Below are positions 17,105 through 26,303 of a stretch of DNA of 64,000 nucleotides, one piece after another. The first letter of the stretch is position 1. Each line of letters opens with the position of its first letter. This stretch comes from Agathobaculum sp. NTUH-O15-33 (lineage in GTDB: Bacteria; Bacillota; Clostridia; Oscillospirales; Butyricicoccaceae): the NCBI RefSeq assembly GCF_033193315.1, contig NZ_CP136187.1, positions 2,197,501-2,261,500 of the forward strand. The letters are read 5' to 3'. The notes beneath the pieces were generated by a model. That model did no database searches. It had not been told where the DNA came from and was given only the letters and a program-made list of their open reading frames with translations. Position numbers and translations under genes: made by a program.

Positions 17105-17369
17105 AAAAAAAGTCCGCTTCCATGCCGGAAGCGGACATTATCAGCGTGTTAAAGAACTCCCTCGCGCCGCAGCGCGCATCAAATAGGATTTTGTTTTAAG
17201 AAACAAAATCCATAAAAACCGGGAGCATGTATCTCGGTTTTTATACAAACCGACTTCAAGTGTGCCTAAAAGGCGCGCGCAGAAGCCGGAACACTTCGAT
17301 CGAAATGGGGCTTTGTTTCGATCGACAGGCGGTCAAAACAAGTTTTGACCGCCTGAAGCGGACTTTTTT
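17105..17369. repeat. 265-bp element of nested and serial hairpins downstream of aqpZ
   Basis: The ends are inverted copies of each other: AAAAAAGTCCGCTTC at the left (to 17120) and GAAGCGGACTTTTTT at the right (17355-17369). Between them lie serial perfect stems: 17112-17121/17127-17136; 17186-17196/17201-17211; 17212-17221/17235-17244; 17296-17305/17316-17325; and 17326-17339/17342-17355. There is no open frame worth calling. On the minus strand the last hairpin ends in a T7 run, so it can terminate aqpZ. The nested design resembles a miniature transposable or palindromic repeat element, or a structured 3' RNA. Which one cannot be told from one copy. Confidence 0.75.
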
Positions 17370-17386
17370 CATGGGTTTACCCTGAT

Positions 17387-18088
17387 TTAACTGCTCTTTT
17401 CAGGAGCCAGCACGAACTTGTAGAACAGGCCCGCCAGCGCGGCGCCAACCAGCGGCGCGAGAATGAATACCCATACCTGACCGAGCGAGCCGTCCGCGCA
17501 AAGCAGCGCGGGCCCAAAGGAGCGCGCCGGATTGACCGAGGTGCCCGTAAACGGAATGCCGAGAATATGGACAAGTGTCAGCGTCAGGCCGATGACCAGC
17601 CCCGCGACCGAGCCGTTTTCCACCTTGCTCGTAACGCCCAGCACGGCCAGAACAAACACGAAGGTGAGCACGATCTCAACGATCAGCGCCTGACCGACGC
17701 CGATGCCCAGCGCGCTTGCCGCGCCGTAGCCGTTGGTGCCAAGCGCCGCGTTCGAGCCAAGCATAACGATCAGTACGCCCGCGCCCGCGATACCGCCGAG
17801 GAATTGCGCAATGATATAGCCGATAAACTCATTGACCGGCATACGGCCGGAAACCAGCAACCCGAGCGAAACCGCCGGATTGATGTGGCAGCCGGACACA
17901 TTGCCGATCGAGTACGCCATCGCGACGATCACCAGACCGAAGGCAAATGCGATCAGCAGCGTGGAGAACGCCAGCGGGCTGGCGGTAGGCGCGCCCGCGC
18001 CAAGCAGTGTGTTGGCCGCTACCGCGCTGCCGCAGCCGAAGATGACCAGCACAGCCGTACCCACAAATTCCGCAATAAGTTTTTTCAT
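17387..18088 (-). CDS. aqpZ: Aquaporin family channel
   Basis: The 233-residue protein is a six-helix MIP channel with both half-helix signatures: HINPAVS after the second membrane segment and SVNPARSFG near the end. It moves water or small neutral solutes through the cytoplasmic membrane. The NPARS and the short loops favour an AqpZ-type water channel over a glycerol facilitator, but this is not decisive. ATG at 18088 follows GAGGGGG. The promoter is at 18144-18172 and the gene ends 18 bases before the hairpin element. Confidence 0.9.
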   Translation of the reverse strand: MKKLIAEFVGTAVLVIFGCGSAVAANTLLGAGAPTASPLAFSTLLIAFAFGLVIVAMAYSIGNVSGCHINPAVSLGLLVSGRMPVNEFIGYIIAQFLGGIAGAGVLIVMLGSNAALGTNGYGAASALGIGVGQALIVEIVLTFVFVLAVLGVTSKVENGSVAGLVIGLTLTLVHILGIPFTGTSVNPARSFGPALLCADGSLGQVWVFILAPLVGAALAGLFYKFVLAPEKSS

Positions 18089-18143
18089 ATGGATATCCCC
18101 CTCATTTATTTTTGGGCGTTTCAAGCCCAATCTTTACCTATCA

Positions 18144-18172
18144 AGTATAAGAGATTCCATTTTGAAAAACAA
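18144..18172 (-). promoter_or_regulatory. aqpZ promoter
   Basis: On the minus strand TTGTTT (18167-18172), a 17-bp spacer and TATACT (18144-18149) stand about 55 bases before the aqpZ start. Confidence 0.6.
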
Positions 18173-18198
18173 GGGAAGCGGTCGTTTCGGGTCGTTTT

Positions 18199-19173
18199 TC
18201 ACACAGAATGCGCGGATAACGCCTTGGCGGCGGGCAATCCATACGCCGGACAAGCGGCGCGCACCGCTCTGGCGATCGCCTTGGCCATTACATGAGCCGC
18301 CAGCGTGCCCACCGCGTTGATATCCGCCGCCGCCTGTCCGGTGGATACCGCGTAGATCGAATCGCCGTCCGCCGTGGTATGCACGGGGCGAATCGCGCGC
18401 GCATAGCCGTTGTGCGCCATCGAAGCGATCTTGGTAAGCGCCGCCTTGTCAAACGCCGCGTTTGTCAAGACCGCGCCGATCGTCGTATTGCCGGTAAACA
18501 GATCGTGCGCGCGGTCGATGTCGCCATAAAGCGTCTGCTCGGTCGAAGCCAGCCCTTTGCCGTCCTCCGTGCGCAGTCCCGCGATCTGACGGCCCGTGTC
18601 GATATCAAAAATATCGCCCAGCGCGTTGACCGCGACCACCGCGCCAACCCGCACGCCGCCCACCTGCACGGCATACGCGCCGATGCCGCTTTTCATCGCA
18701 CGCGCCACGCCTTTATATTTGCCCACCGTACAGCCCGTGCCCGCGCCCACACAGCCCTCCGCAAACGCCGTGCGCGACGCGCTCTCACAGGCGCGGTAAG
18801 CCATGGCCGCGTCCGGCCGCGCTTCCTTGCTGCCAATGGCCAGATCGAACAAACAGGATTGGCACACCAGCGGCACATGCGTCACGCCCACGTCAAAGCC
18901 AATCCCCCGTTCCTCCAGAAAACGCATCACGCCGCCGGCGGCGTCCAGCGCAAACGCCGAACCGCCGGAAAGCACCAGCGCGTGGATTCCCTTTGCATCC
19001 GCCGTTGGTGCGAGTAGCGGCGTTTCGCGCGAAGCCGGGCCTCCGCCGCGGATATCGACGCCCGCGGGCGCGCACGCGTCGAACAGCAATACGGTAACGC
19101 CCGTACCGCCTGCCTCGTCCTGCGCCTGTCCGGCGGCAAAGCCGCCTACCTCCAACAATCCGATTTCCTTCAT
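18199..19173 (-). CDS. P1 family (DmpA/NylC-like) self-processing peptidase
   Basis: The 324-residue protein belongs to the S58/P1 family of N-terminal nucleophile hydrolases, which cut themselves and then use the new N-terminal residue to hydrolyse peptides or amides. The likely self-cleavage site is Asn229-Thr230 in GNTTIGAVLTNA, matching the NylC type with a Thr nucleophile. Other typical stretches are VLSGGSAFALDAAGGVMRFLEE and VGAGTGCTVGK. Its substrate is unknown. It starts at 19173 after AGGAGGAA, just beyond the terminator of the PanT gene. Confidence 0.88.
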   Translation of the reverse strand: MKEIGLLEVGGFAAGQAQDEAGGTGVTVLLFDACAPAGVDIRGGGPASRETPLLAPTADAKGIHALVLSGGSAFALDAAGGVMRFLEERGIGFDVGVTHVPLVCQSCLFDLAIGSKEARPDAAMAYRACESASRTAFAEGCVGAGTGCTVGKYKGVARAMKSGIGAYAVQVGGVRVGAVVAVNALGDIFDIDTGRQIAGLRTEDGKGLASTEQTLYGDIDRAHDLFTGNTTIGAVLTNAAFDKAALTKIASMAHNGYARAIRPVHTTADGDSIYAVSTGQAAADINAVGTLAAHVMAKAIARAVRAACPAYGLPAAKALSAHSV

Positions 19174-19192
19174 ATTCTATTCCTCCTACCAG

Positions 19193-19219
19193 AAAAGGGC
19201 CGCGAAAAGCGGCCCTTTT
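19193..19219 (-). terminator. Terminator after the panT-like gene
   Basis: An 11-bp stem, AAAAGGGCCGC (19193-19203) with GCGGCCCTTTT (19209-19219), closes a 5-base loop 10 bases after the panT-like stop. It separates that operon from the P1 peptidase gene. Confidence 0.8.
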
Positions 19220-19228
19220 GGGTTGTTC

Positions 19229-19888
19229 TTATATTGTTTTATTCACTGCTTTGGGCGCGGCGGTCCCTATTTTTCCAAACGCGGAAAAGAGCGCCTTGCC
19301 AACCGCCAGCGTCAGCACCGCCGCGATGATCGCTTCGGGCACGCCGTTTAAGCCGACAACGCCCATGATGACCCCCAGCAGCAGACTCGGCTCGGTGCCG
19401 CCCGCCGCCGCGTACTGCTGGCCGAACAGCAGGTAGATCAGCCCCATCACGCCGACGGTATTGACCATCGAACCGATAAAGCCCGCCACCGGCAGCGCGA
19501 TCAACTGATTCACCTTAACGCGCGTCAGCGCGCGGAACACATAGCCCGCGATCACACCGATCAGGATACGCGGCAGGATCGCGACGATCAGGCTCATCCA
19601 GCTGCCGTGAAAATCCGGGCTAAAGCTATAAAACGGCGTGAACACGAACGAGGTGAGATTGGGCGCGATCGTCGCCCGGAGGACGCTCGTCACACCGAAC
19701 ACGCCGCCCAACACGCCGCCCAGCTTGGGACCCAGCAGGCACGCGCCCAGAATGACCGGGATGTGCATGGTCGTCGCGTTCATAAAGCCAAGGGGGATAA
19801 AGCCCAGCGGCGTGAACGCCAGCACCAGCATCAGCGCTACCAGCAGCGCCATTTGTGAAAGCAACTTTACATCAGTCTTCTTTTTCAT
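19229..19888 (-). CDS. ECF transporter S component, probably pantothenate-specific
   Basis: The 219-residue membrane protein has about six hydrophobic helices and the features of a substrate-binding S component of energy-coupling-factor transporters: a short charged N-terminus with KLLSQMALLVALMLVL and the loop MHIPVILGACLLGPKLGG. S components bind a vitamin and work with a shared EcfAAT module encoded elsewhere. It follows the CoaX-like gene by 63 bases, so pantothenate (PanT type) is the likely substrate; this rests on context, not on residues. ATG at 19888 has GAGGAAAA upstream. Confidence 0.8.
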   Translation of the reverse strand: MKKKTDVKLLSQMALLVALMLVLAFTPLGFIPLGFMNATTMHIPVILGACLLGPKLGGVLGGVFGVTSVLRATIAPNLTSFVFTPFYSFSPDFHGSWMSLIVAILPRILIGVIAGYVFRALTRVKVNQLIALPVAGFIGSMVNTVGVMGLIYLLFGQQYAAAGGTEPSLLLGVIMGVVGLNGVPEAIIAAVLTLAVGKALFSAFGKIGTAAPKAVNKTI

Positions 19889-19951
19889 ATGTAGTTTTCC
19901 TCCTGCTCCCGTCTCTTCCTTATAGAGTACAGGGCTGATTTTTCGGCAAGA

Positions 19952-20728
19952 TCACTTTTCGGGGCGGTTTTTCTTCCAGATCAGCCGCAATCCGTCCAGA
20001 CAAAGGCTGTCCACCCGCTCGAACGGTACGCGCAGATAGCGTTCCACCAGCATCGCGGAGCCGCCGGTCAGGTAAACGTGCGGCGTTTGGCCCAGCGCTT
20101 CGGCGAACCGATCGATCATGCCGTCCACCATGGCGGCCGCGCCGTATACCGCGCCCACGCGCATGGCGTCCGCCGTGTTGCGGGCGAGCACGCTCTCTTC
20201 CCCGGCTTCAATGGCCACGGCGGGCAGCTGCGCCGCCTGCTGCCGCAGCGCGGACAGGCTCAAACGAATTCCCGCCGTGATGGCCGAGCCGACCAACGCG
20301 CCCGTTTCATCCAGCACGGTAAAGGTCGTCGCCGTGCCGAGGATGACGACCACGCAAGGCAGCTTGCCGCGTTCGTGGGCCGCTACGGCATTTGCCACGC
20401 GGTCCGCGCCGACCTGCCGCGGCTGGTCGGCGCGAATGTTCAGCCCGGTCTTGATACCGCTCGACACCGCCAGCACATCGTCCACACCGAGCAGGTGCAG
20501 CGCATACTGCAATACGGCCGTCATAGCGGGCACGACGGAACTGATGATCGCGCCTGTGATCTGTTTGGTATCCACCCCATGCAGCGCGAATACCTGCTGT
20601 AGGGAGCAGGCGTAGAAATCGCCCGTCTGCTTGGTTTCGGTGGCGATGGAAGCGGCAAATACCTGCACGTCTTCCTCATAACCGCCCAGCAGCATATGGC
20701 TGTTTCCTGCATTGATCGCGATAAGCAT
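19952..20728 (-). CDS. CoaX-like type III pantothenate kinase paralogue with lost catalytic residues
   Basis: This 258-residue ASKHA-fold protein aligns without gaps with the intact CoaX of this window (25456-26283) over at least the first 140 residues. The phosphate-loop aspartate at position 6 is Asn (INAGNS instead of DVGNT). Position 129 is Ile instead of Asp (VILGTATT instead of VDIGTATT), and position 137 is Thr instead of Asp. Asp109 (VGADR) is kept. Loss of two or three acidic residues needed for Mg-ATP and pantothenate chemistry suggests no kinase activity. It precedes the PanT-like gene, so it may sense pantothenate or modulate uptake (inference). The ATG at 20728 follows AAAGAGGGG. 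Confidence 0.8.
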   Translation of the reverse strand: MLIAINAGNSHMLLGGYEEDVQVFAASIATETKQTGDFYACSLQQVFALHGVDTKQITGAIISSVVPAMTAVLQYALHLLGVDDVLAVSSGIKTGLNIRADQPRQVGADRVANAVAAHERGKLPCVVVILGTATTFTVLDETGALVGSAITAGIRLSLSALRQQAAQLPAVAIEAGEESVLARNTADAMRVGAVYGAAAMVDGMIDRFAEALGQTPHVYLTGGSAMLVERYLRVPFERVDSLCLDGLRLIWKKNRPEK

Positions 20729-20793
20729 GTGTGACCCCTCTTTCGGCATCTTGCCAAGGACATTATACGGTATCGCGCGGGCAAATTCAAGCA

Positions 20794-21156
20794 TTATTTT
20801 GACGATTTTGGCAGCATGATCGGTGCGGCGAGCGCCATCCACAAAGCGGCGTATTTAGGGCACACCTGCCCCTTTACATTAAAGCGTTCTTCCGAGTAAT
20901 CCCACACCTGCATGCGGTAGCGGCGGTTGACCGTCAGGCCGACGATGAATTCCGCCGTTGTAATCAGCGCCGCGCCCGCCGCGCAGCGGCCGAGCGGCGG
21001 TTCCTCCCGCACATGCTCGCGCAGATGCGTCAGCGCGACAAGCACCGCGCCGCCGGTCAACGCCATTGTCCAGTGGGTATAACCGCGCCACATCATCTCG
21101 ATCGCGGCGTATCCCGCCGCACCCAGAGCAAAAAGCCCCGGCGTTTGTTTTTTCAT
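20794..21156 (-). CDS. Small membrane protein with CmpB-like domain
   Basis: The 120-residue protein resembles the putative ABC-transporter type IV / CmpB domain family, seen in the stretch WDYSEERFNVKGQVCPKYAA followed by a hydrophobic LWMALAAPI. It has about three membrane segments (residues about 8-25, 30-48, 58-75). The function of this family is not established. It lies 65 bases before the CoaX-like gene and probably shares its transcript. The ribosome binding site before 21156 is weak. Confidence 0.7.
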   Translation of the reverse strand: MKKQTPGLFALGAAGYAAIEMMWRGYTHWTMALTGGAVLVALTHLREHVREEPPLGRCAAGAALITTAEFIVGLTVNRRYRMQVWDYSEERFNVKGQVCPKYAALWMALAAPIMLPKSSK

Positions 21157-21195
21157 AACATCACCGGGACTTATTGTGCCTGAAAGCAGGCTGTT

Positions 21196-21648
21196 TTATG
21201 CCTCCTCCTTCGCGCACCGCGCGAGTGCCGCGGCAAAGTCTCCTTCCACGATACGGGACGAGCACGCGAGCATTAAATTGAGCGGCAGACCCCAGTTTTC
21301 CACGGCAAAGCCGTTCTTGTCCGCCTCGCCCAGCTTTTCCCGCATGGTGCGCCCGTCCGCTAGATAGCCATACACCGTTTTTCCTCGCGCGAAAGCGTAG
21401 CCCACCTCAAAGCAGGTGCCGGAATCCGGTTCGTCGCCCCGAAATGGATTTAAATTGGCGATTACAATGTCGGCGGCATCGATCAGGCCGCAGTTGCCCG
21501 CGAAAATATCCGGCCCGTTATCCGCCTCGTTATCAAACGGATACAGACCGATGAACCCCTTTTCCGCGCACATGAGCTTCATTTTTGCCCCGCGCTGCCG
21601 CGCGTCCGGTGCGAACACGTCAAAGCCAGCCAAATAAATTTTTTTCAT
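21196..21648 (-). CDS. Nucleoside 2-deoxyribosyltransferase family protein
   Basis: The 150-residue protein shows YLAGFDVF at the start and NLNPFRGDEPDSGTCFEVGYA, the active-site stretch of nucleoside 2-deoxyribosyltransferases. The nucleophile is Glu81 and Asp72 is nearby. The family exchanges bases between deoxyribonucleosides or hydrolyses deoxynucleoside monophosphates, in salvage. The ATG at 21648 follows GGGAGG; an upstream in-frame start would be longer by 18 residues without a better site. It follows pgi by 62 bases. Confidence 0.85.
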   Translation of the reverse strand: MKKIYLAGFDVFAPDARQRGAKMKLMCAEKGFIGLYPFDNEADNGPDIFAGNCGLIDAADIVIANLNPFRGDEPDSGTCFEVGYAFARGKTVYGYLADGRTMREKLGEADKNGFAVENWGLPLNLMLACSSRIVEGDFAAALARCAKEEA

Positions 21649-21710
21649 AACAGCCTCCCTATAGATAAAAAGGCGGAGCGGGAGAATTCCCGCCCCGGCC
21701 AATCGCAGTA

Positions 21711-23042
21711 TTAAAGCCTTGCTTCCAGCTCCTTGCGCCGTTCCTCATATCCCGGTTTACCGAGCAGCGCGAACATGTTCTTTTTGTACGCTTCCACACC
21801 CGGCTGATTGAACGGATTCACGCCGAGCAGATAACCCGAAATGCCGCAGGCTTTTTCAAAGAAATAAGATAGATAGCCGAAATGCCATGCGTCGGCCTTG
21901 TCGATCTCCAGCAAAATGTTCGGCGTGCCGCCGTCCATATGCGCCATAAGCGTACCCTGATAAGCCTTAGAATTGACAAACTGTACGCTCTTGCCCGCCA
22001 GATAGTTGAGGCCGTCGATATCCTCTTCGGCAAGCTCGATCGTCGATTCGCTTCTCGGTTCCTTAACCCATACGACGGTCTCGAACATGCTGCGCGTGCC
22101 GTCCTGAATAAACTGGCCGATCGAGTGCAGGTCGGTCGAAAAATTGGCCGAGGTAGCGAAAATGCCCTTGTGATCCTTACCTTCGGATTCATCGAACAGC
22201 TGCTTGAACCACTCGCCCAGCATCACAAGAGAGGGCTCGTAGTTGACGAGAATCTCCATGCCCTTGCCCTTGCGGTACAGAATGTTGCGCAGCGCGGCGT
22301 ACTTCGCGCAGTCATGGCCGACGCCCTCCGCAAAATCCGCCCGCGCCTTGGCCGCGCCCTCCATGGCCGCGTCGATATCGATACCTGCGGCCGCCATCGG
22401 CAGCAGGCCGACCGCCGTCAGCACCGAAAAACGGCCGCCAACGTCATCCGGCACGACAAAGGTCTCGTAGCCTTCGTCGTCCGCGAGCTTTTTGAGCGCG
22501 CCGCGCGCCTTGTCGGTCGTGGCGAAGATATGGTCCTTCGCACCCGATTTGCCGTACTTTTCTTCCAGCATTTTTTTGAAAACGCGAAAGGCGATGGCCG
22601 GTTCGGTCGTCGTACCCGACTTAGAAATAACGTTTACGCCAAAATCCCGGTCGCCGATGATTTTAACGATATCGTTCAGATAAGAGGAAGAAATATTGCT
22701 GCCCGCAAAGTAGACCTCGGGGATGCCCTCCGGGCGAACGCCGTTATACATCTGGCCGTTTACAAATTCGATCGCGGCGCGCGCGCCCAGATAGGAACCG
22801 CCAATCCCAATGACGACCAGCACTTCGCAGGTATCCTGAATCTTTTTCGCTGCCTTCTTGATGCGGTCAAACTCGTCGCGGTCATATGTATCAGGCAGGT
22901 CTACCCAGCCCAAATAATCGCTCCCAGCGCCCGTGCGCGCATGCAGGGTATCCTGTGCGGCCTTTACCAGAGGGGCCATGTTATCCAGCTCGTCCTCTCT
23001 TACAAAGCCGTTCAGTCCGGTCAGTTTCAGTTCCATTGCCAT
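21711..23042 (-). CDS. pgi: Glucose-6-phosphate isomerase
   Basis: The 443-residue enzyme interconverts glucose 6-phosphate and fructose 6-phosphate. Its length fits the Bacillus/Clostridium short form. Clear motifs are [17 protein letters not shown], the phosphate-binding [10 protein letters not shown], and [17 protein letters not shown] with the catalytic glutamate region; the C-terminal [14 protein letters not shown] carries the catalytic lysine. The start is the ATG at 23042 or the next at 23036. It heads a unit that continues into the deoxyribosyltransferase and the pantothenate genes. Confidence 0.96.
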   Translation of the reverse strand: MAMELKLTGLNGFVREDELDNMAPLVKAAQDTLHARTGAGSDYLGWVDLPDTYDRDEFDRIKKAAKKIQDTCEVLVVIGIGGSYLGARAAIEFVNGQMYNGVRPEGIPEVYFAGSNISSSYLNDIVKIIGDRDFGVNVISKSGTTTEPAIAFRVFKKMLEEKYGKSGAKDHIFATTDKARGALKKLADDEGYETFVVPDDVGGRFSVLTAVGLLPMAAAGIDIDAAMEGAAKARADFAEGVGHDCAKYAALRNILYRKGKGMEILVNYEPSLVMLGEWFKQLFDESEGKDHKGIFATSANFSTDLHSIGQFIQDGTRSMFETVVWVKEPRSESTIELAEEDIDGLNYLAGKSVQFVNSKAYQGTLMAHMDGGTPNILLEIDKADAWHFGYLSYFFEKACGISGYLLGVNPFNQPGVEAYKKNMFALLGKPGYEERRKELEARL

Positions 23043-23093
23043 TGTCGTATTTCCCCTTTCCTTAGCCGAAGCCTCGGCTCTCTTCTCTTCAAT

Positions 23094-23121
23094 AGTATAG
23101 CACAGTTGGGAAAAATGGCAA
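23094..23121 (-). promoter_or_regulatory. pgi promoter
   Basis: On the minus strand TTGCCA (23116-23121), a 16-bp spacer and TATACT (23094-23099) lie about 52 bases before the pgi ATG. Confidence 0.65.
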
Positions 23122-23204
23122 GGCGCTCGTCGAAACTTTACAAAAAATCCTGTACTTTTACATTATTTCTGTGTTATTTGCATAAACAAAACAGGCTTGC
23201 AAGC

Positions 23205-23244
23205 ATGAAAAAAAGGCCGCAGGATTTTATCCTGCGGCCTTTTT
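23205..23244 (-). terminator. Terminator after glyA
   Basis: A perfect 16-bp stem (23229-23244 with 23210-23225) with a 3-base loop ends in an extended T-run on the minus strand. It is 59 bases after the glyA stop. Confidence 0.92.
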
Positions 23245-23303
23245 ATACGTTTTCAGAGCATATTCGGTACCGGTACGCGTTTTATGCGTTATGCCGCGCC
23301 CGA

Positions 23304-24545
23304 TCAGTAGATCGGGAAATTCGTGCAGATCTCGGTCACGCTGCGGCGAATATTTTCCGCCTTGTTCTCGAAATCGGTCGCGGTATCCCAGATAAAATCG
23401 GCGATGCGGAGCATTTCGGGTTCGCCAAAGCCGCGGGAGGTAACGGCGGGCGTACCGATCCGCTGGCCCGAAGTGGTGAACGGGCTTTCCGGATCGTTCG
23501 GAACAGCGTTCTTGTTGGCGGTGATGTACACCTCGTCCAAGCGGCGCTGGAGTTCCTTGCCGGTCACGCCGGTGCCGCGCAGGTCGATGAGCATCAGGTG
23601 GTTATCCGTGCCGCCGGAAACCAGATTAAAGCCCTTGTTCAGCAGCGCGTCCGCGAGCGTTTTGGCATTGGTGACCACCTGCTGCTGGTAGGCCATGAAT
23701 TCGGGACGGAGCGCTTCGCCGAAACAAACAGCCTTGGCCGCGATCACGTGCATCAGCGGGCCGCCCTGCGTGCCGGGGAAGATCGCCTTGTTAAACTTCT
23801 TGCCCAGTTCTTCGTTGTTCGTGAGGATCACGCCGCCGCGCGGACCGCGCAGCGTCTTGTGCGTGGTAGTGGTCACCACATCCGCGTAGGGCAGCGGGGA
23901 CATGTGCAGGCCCGCTGCTACCAGACCCGCGATGTGCGCCATATCGACAAACAGGTAAGCGCCTACTTCGTGCGCGATCTCGGCGAACTTCGCAAAGTCG
24001 ATCGCGCGGGGATACGCGGAAGCGCCCGCGATGATCATCTTGGGCTGTTCCTTCTGGGCGAGCGCGCGCAGCGCGTCGTAATCGATATAGCCGTTATCGT
24101 CCACGCCGTAGGGGATGATATTGTACAGAAGGCCGGACTGGTTGACCGGGGAGCCGTGCGTCAGGTGGCCGCCGTTGTCAAGGCTCATGCCGAGCACCGT
24201 GTCGCCGGGCTTTACCAGAGCCTGATAGACCGCCATGTTGGCCTGTGCGCCGGAGTGGGGCTGCACATTGGCATACTTAGCGCCGAATACCTCGCACACG
24301 CGCTGGATCGCAAGGTTTTCAACCTCATCCACGCACTCGCAGCCGCCGTAATAGCGCTTGCCCGGGTATCCTTCCGCGTATTTGTTCGTCAAAACCGAGC
24401 CCATAGCGGCCATGACCGCTTCGCTCACAATGTTCTCCGAAGCGATCAGTTCAATGTTGCGCGCCTGACGGTCATATTCCGCCTGCATCATTTTGCCGAG
24501 CTCAGGGTCGTACGCTTTTACAAATTCCATTGCCTCACGAACCAT
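23304..24545 (-). CDS. glyA: Serine hydroxymethyltransferase
   Basis: The 413-residue PLP enzyme converts serine and tetrahydrofolate to glycine and methylenetetrahydrofolate. The cofactor lysine is Lys230 in [16 protein letters not shown], and [23 protein letters not shown] and [11 protein letters not shown] are intact. The ATG at 24545 follows GGAGG. It is transcribed alone, with its own terminator, and diverges from nth. In the 218-bp gap upstream there is a TTGACA without a properly spaced -10, and no glycine riboswitch is visible. Confidence 0.97.
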   Translation of the reverse strand: MVREAMEFVKAYDPELGKMMQAEYDRQARNIELIASENIVSEAVMAAMGSVLTNKYAEGYPGKRYYGGCECVDEVENLAIQRVCEVFGAKYANVQPHSGAQANMAVYQALVKPGDTVLGMSLDNGGHLTHGSPVNQSGLLYNIIPYGVDDNGYIDYDALRALAQKEQPKMIIAGASAYPRAIDFAKFAEIAHEVGAYLFVDMAHIAGLVAAGLHMSPLPYADVVTTTTHKTLRGPRGGVILTNNEELGKKFNKAIFPGTQGGPLMHVIAAKAVCFGEALRPEFMAYQQQVVTNAKTLADALLNKGFNLVSGGTDNHLMLIDLRGTGVTGKELQRRLDEVYITANKNAVPNDPESPFTTSGQRIGTPAVTSRGFGEPEMLRIADFIWDTATDFENKAENIRRSVTEICTNFPIY

Positions 24546-24763
24546 TTTGCGTTCCTCCGTCTTTCTCCGTATATTACAAAAATATATCTGTCTTAATTAA
24601 ACCACATTTGCCCCTGTCTTGCCTACTGTCAAACAGATAGATTTTGCGTCACTTTCGCAAATCTTTATGTTAAAAATGTTAAAACACGTGGTCTGTCTTG
24701 TTTTTTTTGCGAAATATGATAAGATAAAAGCAGTATCGACTTCGCATATGGGAGATGAGAAAC

Positions 24764-25402
24764 ATGACCAAAAAAGAACGCGCCCGCGCGGTGACCGAGC
24801 TGCTGAAGGAAGCCTATCCGGACGCCGTCTGCGCGCTGCACTATACCCATGATTACGAACTGCTTTTCGCAACCCGCCTGTCCGCCCAGTGTACGGATGT
24901 GCGCGTCAACCTTGTCACGGAGGATCTGTTCCGCCGTTTCCCCAACCTTCAAAGCTTTGCCGAGGCGCCGGTCGAAGAGATCGAAGACTCGATCCGAACC
25001 TGCGGCCTGTTCCATACCAAGGCGCGCGACCTGAAAGCCGCCGCCATCATGCTGCTGGACCAATACGGCGGCAAGGTGCCGGATACGATGGAGGCGCTTT
25101 TAAAGCTGCCCGGCGTCGGCCGCAAAACGGCCAATTTGGTCCTCGGCGACATATACGGACAGCCCGCGATCGTGACGGATACCCACTGCATCCGCCTGTC
25201 CAACCGGCTGGGCTTTGTCAAAGATGAAAAGGACCCGGTCAAGGTTGAAAAAGCGCTCCGCGCGCTGATTGAACCCGCCGAATCCTCAGATTTTTGCCAC
25301 CGGTTGGTGCTGCACGGACGCGAGTGCTGCACCGCGCGCGGCCCGAAGTGCGCCGCCTGTCCGCTCGGCGCGGTGTGTCCCTCCTTCCCCATCGGCAAGT
25401 AG
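24764..25402 (+). CDS. nth: Endonuclease III
   Basis: The 212-residue DNA glycosylase/AP lyase removes oxidised pyrimidines. The helix-hairpin-helix LPGVGRKTANLVLG supplies the catalytic lysine, VTDTHCIRLSNRLG the catalytic aspartate, and the C-terminus has the [4Fe-4S] pattern C-X6-C-X2-C-X5-C. The ATG at 24764 has GGGAG at a good distance; the in-frame ATG at 24755 is too close to it. It stands alone, ending in a terminator shared with coaX. Confidence 0.95.
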   Translation: MTKKERARAVTELLKEAYPDAVCALHYTHDYELLFATRLSAQCTDVRVNLVTEDLFRRFPNLQSFAEAPVEEIEDSIRTCGLFHTKARDLKAAAIMLLDQYGGKVPDTMEALLKLPGVGRKTANLVLGDIYGQPAIVTDTHCIRLSNRLGFVKDEKDPVKVEKALRALIEPAESSDFCHRLVLHGRECCTARGPKCAACPLGAVCPSFPIGK

Positions 25403-25411
25403 TACATCCGC

Positions 25412-25460
25412 TATGAATAAAAAGCCTGTCCCGGAAAACGGGACAGGCTTTTTATTCATA
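25412..25460. terminator. Bidirectional terminator between nth and coaX
   Basis: A perfect 22-bp stem (25412-25433 with 25439-25460) with a 5-base loop has A-run and T-run inside the stem, working for both convergent genes. The coaX stop codon lies inside the right arm. Confidence 0.92.
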
Positions 25461-26283
25461 CTTCTTCTATCGCTTCCAGCAAACGGTTTTCAGGGCTCAG
25501 ACGGCTGCCGGAGAACAACTCCTTGTTTTCCTGATAGATCAGACGCAGCCCTTCAAGCGTCAAATTGGGATCGACCTCGTCGATCAGGTCGCAATAGCTC
25601 GCCATCATACGGCCCATGCCGCCGGTGGCGACCACACGCGCCTGTCCGCCCAATTCCTTCTGGATATCGGTGATGATGCCGGTCAGCGCGCCCACATAGC
25701 CGCGCACCGCGCCGGACTGCATAGACTGTACCGTGTTTTTACCGATCGCTTGATCGGGGCGCTCGATATCGACGCGCGGCAGCTTGGACGCTTTGAGGAA
25801 CAGCGCCTCCATCGCCACCTTGATACCCGGGAAGATCGCGCCGCCTTGATAAGCGCCGCTTTCGTCAATCGCATCGAAGGTTGTCGCGGTGCCGATATCG
25901 ACGATCACCAGCGGGCTGCCATATTTCCGGATCGCAGAGACAGAGTTGACCAGACGGTCGACGCCGACCTCGCGCGGATTGGAGTAGCAGTTCTGTATCC
26001 CGATCTCCACATCGCGTCCCGCCATCAGCGGCTGCACGCAAAGATACTTCCGCACGGCGTTCACCAGCGTATACATAACCTGCGGCACGACCGAGGCGAT
26101 GATGGCCGCGCTCGTCCGCTCGGTCTCAATGTTCAAGAACTGATAGTACTGCACGATCTGCATACCCAGCTCGTCCGAGGTGCGCTCGGCGTTGGTCGAA
26201 ATGCGGAAAGAGCCGCGCAGCGTGTCCCCTTCATACAGGCCGAACACCATGTTGGTGTTGCCCACGTCAATGGCCAGAAGCAT
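25456..26283 (-). CDS. coaX: Type III pantothenate kinase
   Basis: The 275-residue enzyme phosphorylates pantothenate, the first step of coenzyme A synthesis. Catalytic residues are all present: Asp6 in IDVGNTN, Asp109 in VGVDR and Asp129 in VDIGTATTFD. This is the active copy in contrast to the degenerate paralogue at 19952-20728. It follows the phosphodiesterase gene by 20 bases. Confidence 0.95.
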   Translation of the reverse strand: MLLAIDVGNTNMVFGLYEGDTLRGSFRISTNAERTSDELGMQIVQYYQFLNIETERTSAAIIASVVPQVMYTLVNAVRKYLCVQPLMAGRDVEIGIQNCYSNPREVGVDRLVNSVSAIRKYGSPLVIVDIGTATTFDAIDESGAYQGGAIFPGIKVAMEALFLKASKLPRVDIERPDQAIGKNTVQSMQSGAVRGYVGALTGIITDIQKELGGQARVVATGGMGRMMASYCDLIDEVDPNLTLEGLRLIYQENKELFSGSRLSPENRLLEAIEEV

Positions 26284-26303
26284 AATGATATGTCCCTTCT
26301 ATT

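Noticed and set aside
21882..24596. A 904-codon open frame on the plus strand
   Set aside because: It lies antisense to pgi and glyA, both clear family-length genes, has no ribosome binding site and no recognisable domain; it follows from GC-rich codon use.
24546..24763. Glycine or folate riboswitch upstream of glyA
   Set aside because: The gap has a TTGACA but no aptamer-like conserved core and no expression-platform hairpin before the glyA start.
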